DNA of 13,151 nucleotides. Source: Actinomycetota bacterium (GTDB lineage: Bacteria > Actinomycetota > Thermoleophilia > Gaiellales > Gaiellaceae). Under the pieces are notes generated by a model that saw nothing but the letters and a program-made list of their open reading frames with translations, was not told the origin of the DNA and ran no database searches. The position numbers and the translations under genes are program-made. The stretch spans positions 1 to 13,151 of the forward strand of contig PMXT01000160.1 of the NCBI GenBank assembly GCA_003170995.1, read 5' to 3'. Below, piece after piece: positions 1 to 7,257 of this stretch (positions within the stretch are counted from its first letter, which is position 1; each line of letters begins with the position of its first letter).

Positions 1-246
1 CACACCCAGTCGACAGGTCGTCATTCTGATTCGAGTTCTAAGAGCCTACGCGGCTCCGAGCTCGTCCGGGTCGAATGTCAGCGACACGAGACCGCGAACG
101 GATCTCACGAGGTTTGCACGCGAGCCGGAGTAAGCTCCGCGCATGTCCTCACGGGCGGCGATGATCAACACCCACTTCCACCGGGCCTCGCCGGCTCGCA
201 CGGGTAGCGGCTCGCCCGCACGGAAGCGAGCGAGAATGGAGACACA
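1..246. other. Leader region upstream of the acyl-CoA ligase, with repeat and possible gene remnant
   Basis: No gene is firmly supported here. Bases 3-30 match 7320-7347 at 26 of 28 positions. Bases 43-57 form a GAGCC/GGCTC hairpin. On the minus strand an open frame ends in a stop at 46-48. Its last ~60 codons, all outside the ligase gene, read like protein (ending LTFDPDELGAA) and mostly end in G or C. No start codon with a ribosome binding site was found for it, so it may be the truncated 3' end of a lost gene or chance. Confidence 0.35.
3..30. repeat. Dispersed 28-bp repeat, copy 1
   Basis: This stretch (CACCCAGTCG...TCATTCTGAT) recurs in the same orientation at 7320-7347 with two mismatches, both A to G. 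Both copies lie in non-coding DNA next to short GAGC-type inverted repeats. Sequence to the left of this copy is cut off by the window edge, so the true repeat length is unknown. Confidence 0.6.
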
Positions 247-1779
247 TTGATCGCGCGCACGCTCAACGAGATGCTCACCCGAACTGTCGAGCGCTACGGC
301 GACAAACCGGCGCTGATCTTCAACGGCGAGACCACCAGCTTCGCCGAGTTGCAGGAGGCGGTCGAGCGCTGCGCCGCGGGCCTGGCCGAGCTCGGCATCG
401 GTAAGGGCGACACCTTCGGAATCGTGATGCGGAACTGCCCCGAGTTCGTCATCCTCTCCCTCGCCCTCTCGAGGCTCGGCGCCATCGCAGTGCCGGTCAA
501 CTTCCTCGAGAAAGCCGATCGCATCGCCTTCATCTTCAACGACGCCGAGGTCAAGGGCTGTCTCACCTCCGAGGATTTCCTGCGTACCGTTCGCGAGACG
601 CAGGAATCGGTACCGACGCTGAAGCACATCTTCCTAAGCCATCCGGGCGGAGACGAGCCGGCGCTGGAGACGATCTATCGCCACCCGCTACCCGAGACGG
701 CCGGCCCCGAGGTGGCTCCCGACGACCTCGTGTTGCTGATCTACACCGCGGGCACGACCGGACTGCCGAAGGGAGTGATGCTGACCCAGCGCAACCTGCT
801 CTCGAGCGTCGAGTCCTGCCTGCTGGCGCTCGATGTGAGCGACCGCGACAGGGTCATGTGCGTGTTGCCGATGTTCCACTCCTTCGCCTGGACAACAAAC
901 GTGATCTTGCCGATCCGCCTTGGAGCCACGACGGTCGTGATCGAGAGCCTGCTCCCCTTCCAGCCGGCCCTGAAGCTGCTCTGGAAGTACAAGGTCACGC
1001 TGGTTTGCTGCATCCCACAGGTCTACTCCGCCCTGGTCCAGCACGTTCACGGCCCCAAGGCCTTCTTGCTTCGCCTGCTCAACCCGCTCAAGCTGACTAT
1101 CTCGGGCGCCGCTCCGTTACCGGCCGCGGTGCAGATGAAGTTCGAGAAGACCTTCGGCACGGCTCTCCTCGAGGGATACGGACTGACCGAGGCGGCGCCG
1201 GTCATCTCGGTCAACCCGCGCTACGGCAATCACAAGCCCGGCACAGTCGGTCTGCCGCTCCCCGGAATCGACGTCAAGATCACCGACGATGACGAGCAGG
1301 AGCTCGAAACGTACGAGATCGGCGAGGTCTGTGCCCGGGGCGACAACATTATGGCCGGCTACTACAAGCGGCCGGAGGAGACAAAGGCGGCCTTCACCAC
1401 CGACGGCTGGCTGAAGACGGGCGACCTCGGCTTCCTCGACGCGGACGGCTATCTGACGCTGGTCGACCGCAAAAAGGATCTGATCATCGCCAAGGGACTG
1501 AACATCTACCCGCAAGAGGTGGAGATGGCACTGGCCGCTCATCCGGCAGTGGCGGAGGTGGCCGTGGTCGGCATCCGCGACGAAAGCGGCGACGAGAGCG
1601 TGCGCGCCTTCGTCGTACTCGAACCCGAATCGGACGCTAAGCCCCGTGAGTTGATCGCGTTTGCTCGCCCTAGCTTGGCTAGCTACAAGGTCCCGAGGGA
1701 TGTCGTGATCGTGGACGAGCTACCGAAGAACGCGCTCGGCAAGGTGTTGAAGAGAGAACTGCGCGAGACGGCGGTGTAG
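247..1779 (+). CDS. AMP-forming long/medium-chain fatty acid-CoA ligase
   Basis: Member of the ANL (acyl-CoA synthetase, NRPS adenylation, luciferase) superfamily. It activates a carboxylic acid, probably a fatty acid, to an acyl-AMP and then transfers it to CoA in the cytoplasm. The 510 residues fit the family. The ATP-binding P-loop is YTAGTTGLPKGVM (about 166-178; the usual Ser after YT is Ala). GYGLTEAAP (310-318) is the adenine-binding motif and TGDLG (391-395) holds the ribose-binding Asp. DRKKDLI (407-413) is the hinge before the mobile C-terminal domain, and NALGK supplies the catalytic Lys near 499. I chose the TTG at 247 because GGAGA lies 4 bases upstream; an in-frame ATG at 271 is the alternative. 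The acid substrate cannot be read from sequence. The gene is followed after 49 bases by unrelated membrane proteins on the same strand. Confidence 0.93.
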   Translation: MIARTLNEMLTRTVERYGDKPALIFNGETTSFAELQEAVERCAAGLAELGIGKGDTFGIVMRNCPEFVILSLALSRLGAIAVPVNFLEKADRIAFIFNDAEVKGCLTSEDFLRTVRETQESVPTLKHIFLSHPGGDEPALETIYRHPLPETAGPEVAPDDLVLLIYTAGTTGLPKGVMLTQRNLLSSVESCLLALDVSDRDRVMCVLPMFHSFAWTTNVILPIRLGATTVVIESLLPFQPALKLLWKYKVTLVCCIPQVYSALVQHVHGPKAFLLRLLNPLKLTISGAAPLPAAVQMKFEKTFGTALLEGYGLTEAAPVISVNPRYGNHKPGTVGLPLPGIDVKITDDDEQELETYEIGEVCARGDNIMAGYYKRPEETKAAFTTDGWLKTGDLGFLDADGYLTLVDRKKDLIIAKGLNIYPQEVEMALAAHPAVAEVAVVGIRDESGDESVRAFVVLEPESDAKPRELIAFARPSLASYKVPRDVVIVDELPKNALGKVLKRELRETAV

Positions 1780-1828
1780 AGAGACGACCCGCCGCGGCGC
1801 TGATTGTAGGGCCGGTTAGGATGGCGCC

Positions 1829-2914
1829 GTGAGCAAGCGCAGCGAACGGCTCTGGCGCGGCTTCGCCGTCTTGACGGCGTTCGTCTACCTGATCGCGATG
1901 TTCGCGCCCTGGTCCTCTATGCCGTACCAGAAGAAAAGCTGGCTTGGAGCACTCGCCGAGATCGTCACCCGAGCGAACGGGGGATGGGGAAGCGTGCTCG
2001 GGATCGCCTCGCTCGTACTCTGTTACCTGATCATCGTCTTCGCCTTGCTCGGCCCGCGGCGATCGGCGCTGTCGCTGGAGCCGCTGCGCACGGTACTCGC
2101 GCTCACGCTCGTCGCTGTCACGGTGCTCGTTTTCCTCGAACACTTCTGGCGCGTCACGAGCCGGAACGAGTCTGCAATCATCTGGAGGTTTGGCGTATCC
2201 AGCGGGGTCGGTTACGGGGCCTGGGTTGCACTCGGAGCTTCGCTCGCGCTTCTGCTCGCCTTCTCGGTTCTCGATGCGGGCAGTCTGGGCAAACTGCTCG
2301 ACCGGCTCCCGGCCTGGGCGCGGCTCGACCGGCTGGAGAATCCCGAGGAAGTCGAGAGGGTGGCGGGGGAACGGAAACCTGTCGCCTCGCCCGCCGAACG
2401 CAGTCACCGCCGCTGGACACGAGTTCTCCTCCTGGCGCTGATCGTCTATCTGCTCTCGCTATTCACTAATTGGTGGTGGTATTCGGCCCGGGAAACCAGT
2501 GGAGTGGCCTTCGGAGGAACCACGTACCTCGACGGATTAGCGGGAATCGGCGAGTTCTGCGCGCTGACGGCGTTGGCGACACTGGTCGCCGTCCGCCTCA
2601 CGCGAAGCGGACGAGAACACCGCCTCGAGTACCTGAGGAACAGGCTCGTAGCCTTCCTCGTCAGCCTCACACTCCTGAACGTCCTCGTCATCTGGCGCCA
2701 GACCTACAACGTCTTCTTCTACTTCGGGCGGTCGACTACTCGCTCCTGGCCCTATTACGGCGCCCTGATCGCTCTTGTCTCCATCCTCTTGATGGTCCTC
2801 GCCACGCTCGTCCTCAACGCGGGCAGCTGGACGAAGCTGCTAGATCGACTACCGGCCTGGGTACGACTAGACCAGCTCGACGAGCCTCCGGAACGAAGTA
2901 AGGAGACAGCATGA
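1829..2914 (+). CDS. Eight-helix membrane protein made of two copies of a four-helix module
   Basis: Not a family I recognise. The 361 residues hold about eight hydrophobic segments (near 11-27, 55-73, 86-104, 128-147, 198-214, 238-255, 272-289, 310-328), split by a polar linker at 165-197. The halves are homologous. Each opens with a helix ending in an aromatic-rich turn (FAPW, FTNWWW). Each closes with a YGA-type helix and an almost identical amphipathic tail: LDAGSLGKLLDRLPAW at 148-163 and LNAGSWTKLLDRLPAW at 329-344. Each tail is followed by an acidic, proline-containing stretch. No signal peptide, catalytic motif or known transporter signature is visible. The GTG start has AGGA seven bases upstream, and the ATG at 1821 runs straight into a stop. 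The gene overlaps the next by ATGA, so the two are probably translationally coupled and act together in the membrane. Confidence 0.85.
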   Translation: MSKRSERLWRGFAVLTAFVYLIAMFAPWSSMPYQKKSWLGALAEIVTRANGGWGSVLGIASLVLCYLIIVFALLGPRRSALSLEPLRTVLALTLVAVTVLVFLEHFWRVTSRNESAIIWRFGVSSGVGYGAWVALGASLALLLAFSVLDAGSLGKLLDRLPAWARLDRLENPEEVERVAGERKPVASPAERSHRRWTRVLLLALIVYLLSLFTNWWWYSARETSGVAFGGTTYLDGLAGIGEFCALTALATLVAVRLTRSGREHRLEYLRNRLVAFLVSLTLLNVLVIWRQTYNVFFYFGRSTTRSWPYYGALIALVSILLMVLATLVLNAGSWTKLLDRLPAWVRLDQLDEPPERSKETA

Positions 2915-3462
2915 GCAAGCGAACGCAAGAGAAGGAAGTACGGATGATGAGCCAGTGGAAGGAACGTATCCGGCAAGCTTTCGTATTCGTTGCCACAGGC
3001 GCCTACCTGACCTCTCTCTTCCTGACTTGGTGGGAGGTCACGATAACCGGCGACTCGGGGCACCCCGATTACGTTGTGCGTATGGATGGTCTGGATAGCG
3101 CCTTTAGCGCGACCAATAGACTGAGCGAGCTCTGCGTAGTGATTGCCGTGGCGATTTGCGTCGTCAGCGCGACCACGCTTCGATCGCGCGACCGCCGCTT
3201 GCCGCTGGCGCGGCGCCAGCTGGCAATCGCGCTCGTGATCTTCAACGCGCTAGCGGTGCTCGAGCTGTGGCGGAGCATGACAGACCTGCTCTCGGCCTCC
3301 GACTCCTACCGTGACAGCTACATCGCCTACGGCACCTACGTGGCGATCGGTACTTCGCTCATCGTGCTCTTCTCGGTGCTGGTGCTGGATGCCGGTGGGT
3401 TGCGCGAGCTTCTCCGCTCGCGCCGTAAGGAGATCGCAACGAACCTCGAGGCTGTTCACTGA
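2911..3462 (+). CDS. Four-helix membrane protein, single-module paralogue of the gene before it
   Basis: 183 residues with four predicted membrane segments (about 22-39, 73-88, 103-119, 139-158). It is a third copy of the module in the preceding gene. YLTSLFLTWWEVT (32-44) matches YLLSLFTNWWWYS there. RMDGLDSA matches YLDGLAGI. YGTYVAIGTSLIVLFSVLVL (140-159), running into DAGGLRELL, matches the YGAWVALG...LDAGSLGKLL segment. Both genes also begin MSKR. The ATG overlaps the upstream stop (ATGA), with AGGAG five bases ahead, so the start is well supported; ATGs at 2944 and 2947 are weaker alternatives. The function is unknown. The operon structure suggests the one-module and two-module proteins form one complex, which is inference. 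Confidence 0.85.
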   Translation: MSKRTQEKEVRMMSQWKERIRQAFVFVATGAYLTSLFLTWWEVTITGDSGHPDYVVRMDGLDSAFSATNRLSELCVVIAVAICVVSATTLRSRDRRLPLARRQLAIALVIFNALAVLELWRSMTDLLSASDSYRDSYIAYGTYVAIGTSLIVLFSVLVLDAGGLRELLRSRRKEIATNLEAVH

Positions 3463-3644
3463 CGCTCCCTTAAGCACAGGGTCACCGCTTGAGCTAACGT
3501 CGCAGGTATGGAGTCCCTTCGACTCGAGCCTGCGGCGATCTCGCACTTATTCTCGCGTAGAGCACAACTACGACGTGCCGAGGACCACTGGGTCGAGCGG
3601 CCGCCGGGGGACAGAATTCAGACTCTCTCGGAGGTGGCACCTGC

Positions 3645-3926
3645 ATGACCACTCGCGCCTGCCCAGATTGGCCAACGTTGATGGAGCTCGATCCAGAGCT
3701 CCAGTTCAAGCACTACAGCGCTGCCGAGGCGAGGCTCGGAGCGGAGGTGCTGATAAAAGTGCCCGCGCTCACCCTCCCGAATATCGAGATCTGCTGCGAC
3801 CTCGATCACCACGTCTTCTATAGCGAGCACACCAATCTCGAGCTCGCGGCGGCGCTCAGTGGGGGCGACTGGCTCGAGATACAAGAGTGGGCGCAGCGGA
3901 AGAGAGGACAGTCGCGCGGATCGTGA
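3645..3926 (+). CDS. Small conserved-looking hypothetical protein
   Basis: 93 residues, soluble, mildly acidic, with a basic tail (QRKRGQSRGS). I do not recognise the family. The most striking stretch is ICCDLDHHVFYSEHT (49-63), where two Cys, two Asp and three His could bind a metal; that is only a suggestion from composition. It opens with CPDWPTLMELDPELQFKHY. The start is supported by GGAGG ten bases before the ATG and by coding-like third positions. Its stop codon overlaps the GTG start of the DUF4037 gene (GTGA at 3923-3926), so the two are very probably co-translated and may work together. No promoter is obvious in the 182 bases upstream. Confidence 0.75.
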   Translation: MTTRACPDWPTLMELDPELQFKHYSAAEARLGAEVLIKVPALTLPNIEICCDLDHHVFYSEHTNLELAAALSGGDWLEIQEWAQRKRGQSRGS

Positions 3927-5074
3927 GCGCCTCGGAGCCATCCTCCGGCCCAGAGATGGACGCTTCAGAGGAGTTCCTGCCCGGACTGACGCTGGCGCGC
4001 GACTTCTTCTCCGAGATCGTCCGACCGCTACTGGCCGAGAAGACGCCAGGGGTTCCCTACGCCGCCGCTCTGATCGGTGCGGGCTCGGATGTGCTCGGGT
4101 TCGACACCCCGGTCTCGCGCGACCACGATTGGGGCCCCCGCCTGCAGATCTTCCTACCCGAGCGCGAGCTACCCGAGCGCGCCAGCCTGCTCGACCGGGT
4201 GCTGGCGAGCGAGCTCCCGAGCGAGTTCCGCGGCTTTCCGACCTGCTTCGCACCGGCGGACGCGGGCGGGCGTAGACACCCGCGGGCTAACACCCGCCCG
4301 CCAATCGATCATCTAGTCGAGATCACCTCGGTTGGTCACTACAGCCGCAAGCTGCTCGGCTTCGATCCCCTGGACGGGATTAGCACTCGGCAGTGGCTGC
4401 TCGTCCCACAGGAGCGCCTGCTCGAGCTGACCGCCGGCGAGGTCTTCGTCGACTCGGTCGGAGAGCTGACCAGTCTGCGCGAACGCCTGAGCTACTACCC
4501 GAAACAAGTTTGGGTTTATTTGATGGCGGCGCAGTGGCAGAGGATTGCAAGGCGAGAAGAGCTCGTGGCGCGAGCCGGAGTCGGTGGCGACGACCTCGGT
4601 TCGCGGCTCGTTCTGGCTACCTTGGTGCGCGAGATCGTTCGCCTCGCCTTTCTACTCGAGCGCCAATACGCCCCCTGGGACCAGTGGCTGGCCCGCGCCC
4701 TGACGCACCTCCGCGGCGCATCGCGCCTGGCGCCTCCGCTCTCGCGCGCCCTCTCTGCCTACGACTGGATGCAGCGAGAGCAGAGGCTGACGGATGCCTA
4801 CGCGATCCTGGCCGCCCTGCACAACAACCTCGGGTTGACGGCACCGCTCGAGACCGCGAGCGAGCGCGGAGCGAGGGGATTCCTGACCATCCACGCCGAC
4901 CGGTTCGCAGCGTCGTTGGCCGAAAAGATCGTGGACGAGGAACTGAAGCCGCTTTTGCCGGCGCTCGCTGGCGGTATTGACCAGCTCGTCTCGAGCGACG
5001 AGGTGCTGCTCGACCCCCACCTCATCGACCGCCTGAGCGGCTTTTTTGTAGGAAACGTCGGCCGACTAGCCTAG
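3923..5074 (+). CDS. DUF4037 nucleotidyltransferase-fold protein
   Basis: 383 residues from the GTG at 3923. The N-terminal part (FLPGLTLARDFFSEIVRPLL) and the run GAGSDVLGFDTPVSRDHDWG are characteristic of DUF4037. The Gly-Ser followed by spaced Asp residues resembles the metal-binding signature of the nucleotidyltransferase superfamily. VEITSVG and LGFDPLDGIS follow, then the helical C-terminal half that includes the DUF4037 domain itself (TAGEVFVDSVGELTSLRERL onward). The biochemical reaction is unknown for the family. Start choice: the open frame reaches 3887, but GTG 3923 overlaps the upstream stop as GTGA, which favours coupling; ATG 3956 is another possibility. A GC-rich palindrome at 4262-4301 encodes an Arg/Pro-rich stretch (GGRRHPRANTRPP) in the linker between FPTCF and DHLVEITS. 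It looks like an in-frame repeat insertion. Confidence 0.88.
   Translation: MSASEPSSGPEMDASEEFLPGLTLARDFFSEIVRPLLAEKTPGVPYAAALIGAGSDVLGFDTPVSRDHDWGPRLQIFLPERELPERASLLDRVLASELPSEFRGFPTCFAPADAGGRRHPRANTRPPIDHLVEITSVGHYSRKLLGFDPLDGISTRQWLLVPQERLLELTAGEVFVDSVGELTSLRERLSYYPKQVWVYLMAAQWQRIARREELVARAGVGGDDLGSRLVLATLVREIVRLAFLLERQYAPWDQWLARALTHLRGASRLAPPLSRALSAYDWMQREQRLTDAYAILAALHNNLGLTAPLETASERGARGFLTIHADRFAASLAEKIVDEELKPLLPALAGGIDQLVSSDEVLLDPHLIDRLSGFFVGNVGRLA
4262..4301. repeat. GC-rich palindrome inside the DUF4037 gene
   Basis: Arms GCGGGCGGGCGT (4262-4273) and ACACCCGCCCGC (4290-4301) pair at 11 of 12 positions. The inner part repeats the ACACCCGC motif and contains a CCCGCGGG self-complementary core. 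It keeps the reading frame open and adds an Arg/Pro-rich linker. It resembles a REP-type element inserted into coding DNA, but no second copy is present in the window. Confidence 0.6.
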
Positions 5075-5104
5075 AACGGCCTACCTCCCTGGAGATCTGC
5101 GTCG

Positions 5105-5160
5105 CGCCAGACAACTCAAAGCGGGGAGGGCGCCCGCTGGAGAGCGGGCATGGTCTGGCG
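5105..5160. repeat. Nested inverted repeat downstream of the DUF4037 gene
   Basis: Outer arms CGCCAGAC (5105-5112) and GTCTGGCG (5153-5160) enclose a perfect GCCCGCT/AGCGGGC hairpin with a GGAG loop (5132-5149). It starts 31 bases after the DUF4037 stop and could act as a terminator, though no T-run follows. Confidence 0.5.
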
Positions 5161-5292
5161 GATCGCGCCGTCGAATACCGAGACGAAGGCACACAAGGCC
5201 CGGATGCGCGACGAAGAGCTGCAGTTACCGGCAACTAGGGGCGTGAGACACGCCGGCAACTCGTCTTCGTGGCGCAGTCAGACCAATGACGA

Positions 5293-5346
5293 CCGCAAGC
5301 CCTCTCCGAGGAGGTTGGGGGACCGATCTCGGTGTTGGGCTTGCGG
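5293..5346. repeat. Inverted repeat with inner hairpins
   Basis: Perfect 10-bp arms CCGCAAGCCC (5293-5302) and GGGCTTGCGG (5337-5346) enclose two smaller self-complementary segments: a CCTC/GAGG hairpin around 5301-5314 and CCGA-TCT-CGG around 5323-5332. The result is a multi-branch fold of the kind seen in structured RNAs or folded repeat elements. Confidence 0.5.
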
Positions 5347-5353
5347 CGTTTCT

Positions 5354-5396
5354 CCGCGAAAAGTCCGCCGGCACAGCCGGCGAAGACTTTTCGCGG
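5354..5396. repeat. AAAAGTC-family palindrome, copy A
   Basis: Perfect 12-bp arms CCGCGAAAAGTC and GACTTTTCGCGG enclose a 7-bp inner stem CGCCGGC/GCCGGCG with an ACA loop and an AA bulge on the right side. Copy B at 9315-9367 has the same core heptamer and design with different but still paired outer and inner stems. Confidence 0.75.
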
Positions 5397-5517
5397 CGTG
5401 CCTTTCGTACGAGTCAGCGCGACTTCGTCGCGTCTGTCCCGTCCGCTCCTAGTTACGTGACGAGTTAGCCGGTATTACGAACGGTGTTCGTGAAGAGTGG
5501 TCGAGGACAGCGTTCGG

Positions 5518-5549
5518 TGAGCCACGCCCGCCATGTCGGGCGTGGCTCA
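5518..5549. repeat. Perfect 13-bp palindrome
   Basis: Arms TGAGCCACGCCCG (5518-5530) and CGGGCGTGGCTCA (5537-5549) with loop CCATGT. It is a very stable hairpin in non-coding DNA. It shares no core with the AAAAGTC family, so it is probably a different element. Confidence 0.65.
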
Positions 5550-5665
5550 GTCAACACCCATCCCCAACTCGCCACGGACCCCGTAAAGCACCATAGGTCA
5601 GCCACGACGCTTCTCGGACACCCCACTGAGACAAGCGCCGCAGGCGCGGCTCAGCGCTGCTCAAT

Positions 5666-5699
5666 CCACCGGTGAAAGTCGCCAGACTTTTGCCGGCTA
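5666..5699. repeat. AAAAGTC-family palindrome, degenerate copy C at the response-regulator stop
   Basis: The right arm GACTTTTGCCGGCTA (5685-5699) matches the right arm of copy B (9353-9367) at 14 of 15 bases. The left arm CACCGGTGAAAGTC pairs with it imperfectly across a GCCA loop. The repeat ends one base before the stop codon of the response regulator (5700-5702, minus strand). This mirrors copy B, which overlaps a gene end. It may serve as a terminator for that gene. Confidence 0.6.
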
Positions 5700-6359
5700 C
5701 TAGGCGATCAGTGACTGGCGCAGTGCCGTGGCGACGGCCTCGGTGCGCGTATCGGCATCGAGCTTGGCCATCGCCTTGCGCACGTGAGTGCGAACGGTCT
5801 CGGGCGAGATGAAGAGCGCCTTGCCGATCTCTTCGTTGGAGTGCCCATCGGACAGCATGCGCAGAACGTCGCGCTCGCGCTGGGTGAGTAGGGTGATCTT
5901 GGCTGTGGCGGCCGGGCTGGAGATGACCCCGGCGAGCACCGGGTCGACGTAGGTGCGACCCTCAGCGACGAGCTGCACCGCGCGCACGATCTCGGCCAGC
6001 GGCGCCTCCTTCGAGACGAAACCACGAGCACCCGCATCTAGCGCCTCCGTCAGAAGCGCCTGCTCGCTGTAGGCCGTGTAGAGAATCGCGTAGGTCTCGG
6101 GCGTGCTACGGGCACAGCGACGAGCAACCTCAATGCCACTCATACGCGGCATTCGCAGGTCGAGCAGGGCAACTTTCGGCTGCAACCGCTGGATCGCCGC
6201 CAGAGCTTCTTCGCCGTCGCGCGCCTGCGCGGTGACATCGATCCCGCCCGAAATAAGCACTTCCGATACCGCCTGCACGACAGCGGGATGGTCGTCTGCC
6301 ACAAGACATGTGATCGCGTCGGTCATCGGTTCTGATGCTACAGCGTGTAGAGCGGACAT
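5700..6359 (-). CDS. NarL/FixJ-type response regulator with LuxR HTH domain
   Basis: Two-component transcription regulator of 219 residues from the chosen start. The receiver domain spans about 16-133, with acidic pair D22/D23, phospho-acceptor D67 in LLDLRMP, switch Thr near 95 and invariant Lys 117 in FVSKEAP. The LuxR-type helix-turn-helix spans about 156-212 (LTQRERDVLRMLSDGHSNEEIGK, then ISPETVRTHV). The open frame extends upstream to 6554, but the ATG at 6359 is preceded by AGCGGAGG. ATG 6326 (MTDAITCLVADD) is the alternative. The histidine kinase is transcribed divergently from about 110 bases away, so this regulator probably answers to it and may control the shared upstream region; the pairing is inferred from position only. 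Palindrome copy C abuts its stop codon. Confidence 0.93.
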   Translation of the reverse strand: MSALHAVASEPMTDAITCLVADDHPAVVQAVSEVLISGGIDVTAQARDGEEALAAIQRLQPKVALLDLRMPRMSGIEVARRCARSTPETYAILYTAYSEQALLTEALDAGARGFVSKEAPLAEIVRAVQLVAEGRTYVDPVLAGVISSPAATAKITLLTQRERDVLRMLSDGHSNEEIGKALFISPETVRTHVRKAMAKLDADTRTEAVATALRQSLIA

Positions 6360-6471
6360 ATCGCCTCCGCTCCATTCATCGTCCATTTGGTCGAAAACAT
6401 TTACAGCAGATTCACAATAGTCCGAACTCGTGACGTAGTGTGTAACCCGGAACAAATTGGAAAGGCAGGCA

Positions 6472-7176
6472 ATGGACTCGATGCAGCCTCCCGAAGAGCA
6501 ATTGATCAGAGCTGGTCGGATGGTCGCCATCGGCCGGCTGGCCCCGGCTCTCATTCACGAGCTCAACAACTCGCTGCTCGTCCTGCTAGGAACGGCCGAC
6601 CTCGAGCTCGCCGTGCTGCCGCCGGAGAGTAAGGAGTACGAGCGCATGAACACAGTGCGCGATGCCGCTAGCGAGATCCGTGACGCCGTTTCGCAACTCG
6701 CCGGTTTCACTCGCTCGCCGCTCGAGGACGAGTGCGAGCTTTCGCTGGTCGAGGTTGGCCGCTCGGCCGCGGCTTTGACGCGGCGTCTCCGCTTGCAACG
6801 CGACATCGGCTTTGAAGACAGCTACTGCGACGACGAGCTGATTGTGCACGGTAACGAGGCGCAGCTCGTTCAGACACTTCTACACATGCTCACGAACGGC
6901 TTCCAGGCGTCGGCTGCGGGCGGAACGGTCACGCTCGAGCTGGTGCGAGAGGGTGACGAGGCGGTCGCGCTGGTCAGCGACGGCGGCGCCGGCGTAACAC
7001 CCGAGCAAGCCAATCGAATCTTCGAGCTCTTCGAGACAACGAGGCTCGATCAACAAGGAAGCGGAATCGGACTTGCTGCCGCGAGCGCGATCGCGCACCG
7101 TCATGGCGGAAAGCTCGAGTTGCGCTCGGCGGCGTCGGGAACCGTCTTCGCCCTGCGCTTGCCGCTGGCTGGATAG
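6472..7176 (+). CDS. Small soluble histidine kinase without a sensor domain
   Basis: 234 residues. The H-box is LAPALIHELNN with phospho-acceptor His 29. The N-box region is QLVQTLLHMLTNGFQAS with Asn 142. G1 is VSDGGAGV (Asp 170), the F-box is IFELFETT, and G2 is GSGIGLAAASAIAHRHGG (196-213). The protein therefore has complete dimerisation/phosphotransfer and ATPase domains but no membrane segment, PAS, GAF or HAMP region. The signal must come through a partner or through its first 20 residues. HELNN is the FixL/NtrB-like form; the usual Pro after NN is Ser. I chose ATG 6472 because GGAAAGG lies six bases upstream; ATG 6481 and TTG 6457 are alternatives. It is divergent from the LuxR-type response regulator, which makes a FixL/FixJ-like pair likely. 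Confidence 0.9.
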   Translation: MDSMQPPEEQLIRAGRMVAIGRLAPALIHELNNSLLVLLGTADLELAVLPPESKEYERMNTVRDAASEIRDAVSQLAGFTRSPLEDECELSLVEVGRSAAALTRRLRLQRDIGFEDSYCDDELIVHGNEAQLVQTLLHMLTNGFQASAAGGTVTLELVREGDEAVALVSDGGAGVTPEQANRIFELFETTRLDQQGSGIGLAAASAIAHRHGGKLELRSAASGTVFALRLPLAG

Positions 7177-7257
7177 CCAATACGGCGCTAAAAAGCTCTA
7201 ACAAAACGAAGCACTCCACCGCCTGACCGTGCTCGGCGGCGCGATGCGCCTACCTCG

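Larger units (their letters stand above)
5075..5699. other. Gene-free block dense in inverted repeats
   Basis: No convincing gene lies in these 625 bases; the open frames lack ribosome binding sites and break across the hairpins. At least eight inverted repeats occur. The larger ones are listed separately (5105-5160, 5293-5346, 5354-5396, 5518-5549, 5666-5699). Smaller ones are CGCGAC/GTCGCG at 5418-5432, ACGAAC/GTTCGT at 5477-5491, and GCGCC/GGCGC at 5635-5647 nested within CTGAG/CTCAG (5626-5654). It could be an accumulation of REP-like elements or a structured transcript. It separates the plus-strand DUF4037 gene from the minus-strand response regulator, so some hairpins may end transcription from both sides. 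Confidence 0.65.

Noticed and set aside
1679..2407. Minus-strand open frame of 242 residues antisense to the first membrane protein.
   Set aside because: It overlaps the ligase and a well-supported membrane gene, is full of Arg/Pro/Glu typical of antisense frames in GC-rich DNA, and has no start signal.
3618..4253. Minus-strand 211-residue frame opposite the 93-residue and DUF4037 genes.
   Set aside because: Arg/Ser-rich shadow of confirmed genes with no ribosome binding site.
5150..5452. Plus-strand 100-residue frame in the hairpin block.
   Set aside because: It passes through three inverted repeats, has no ribosome binding site and no protein-like hydrophobic pattern.
5075..5699. CRISPR array.
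   Set aside because: The repeats are inverted and differ in sequence; there is no regular direct repeat with unique spacers and no cas gene in the window.
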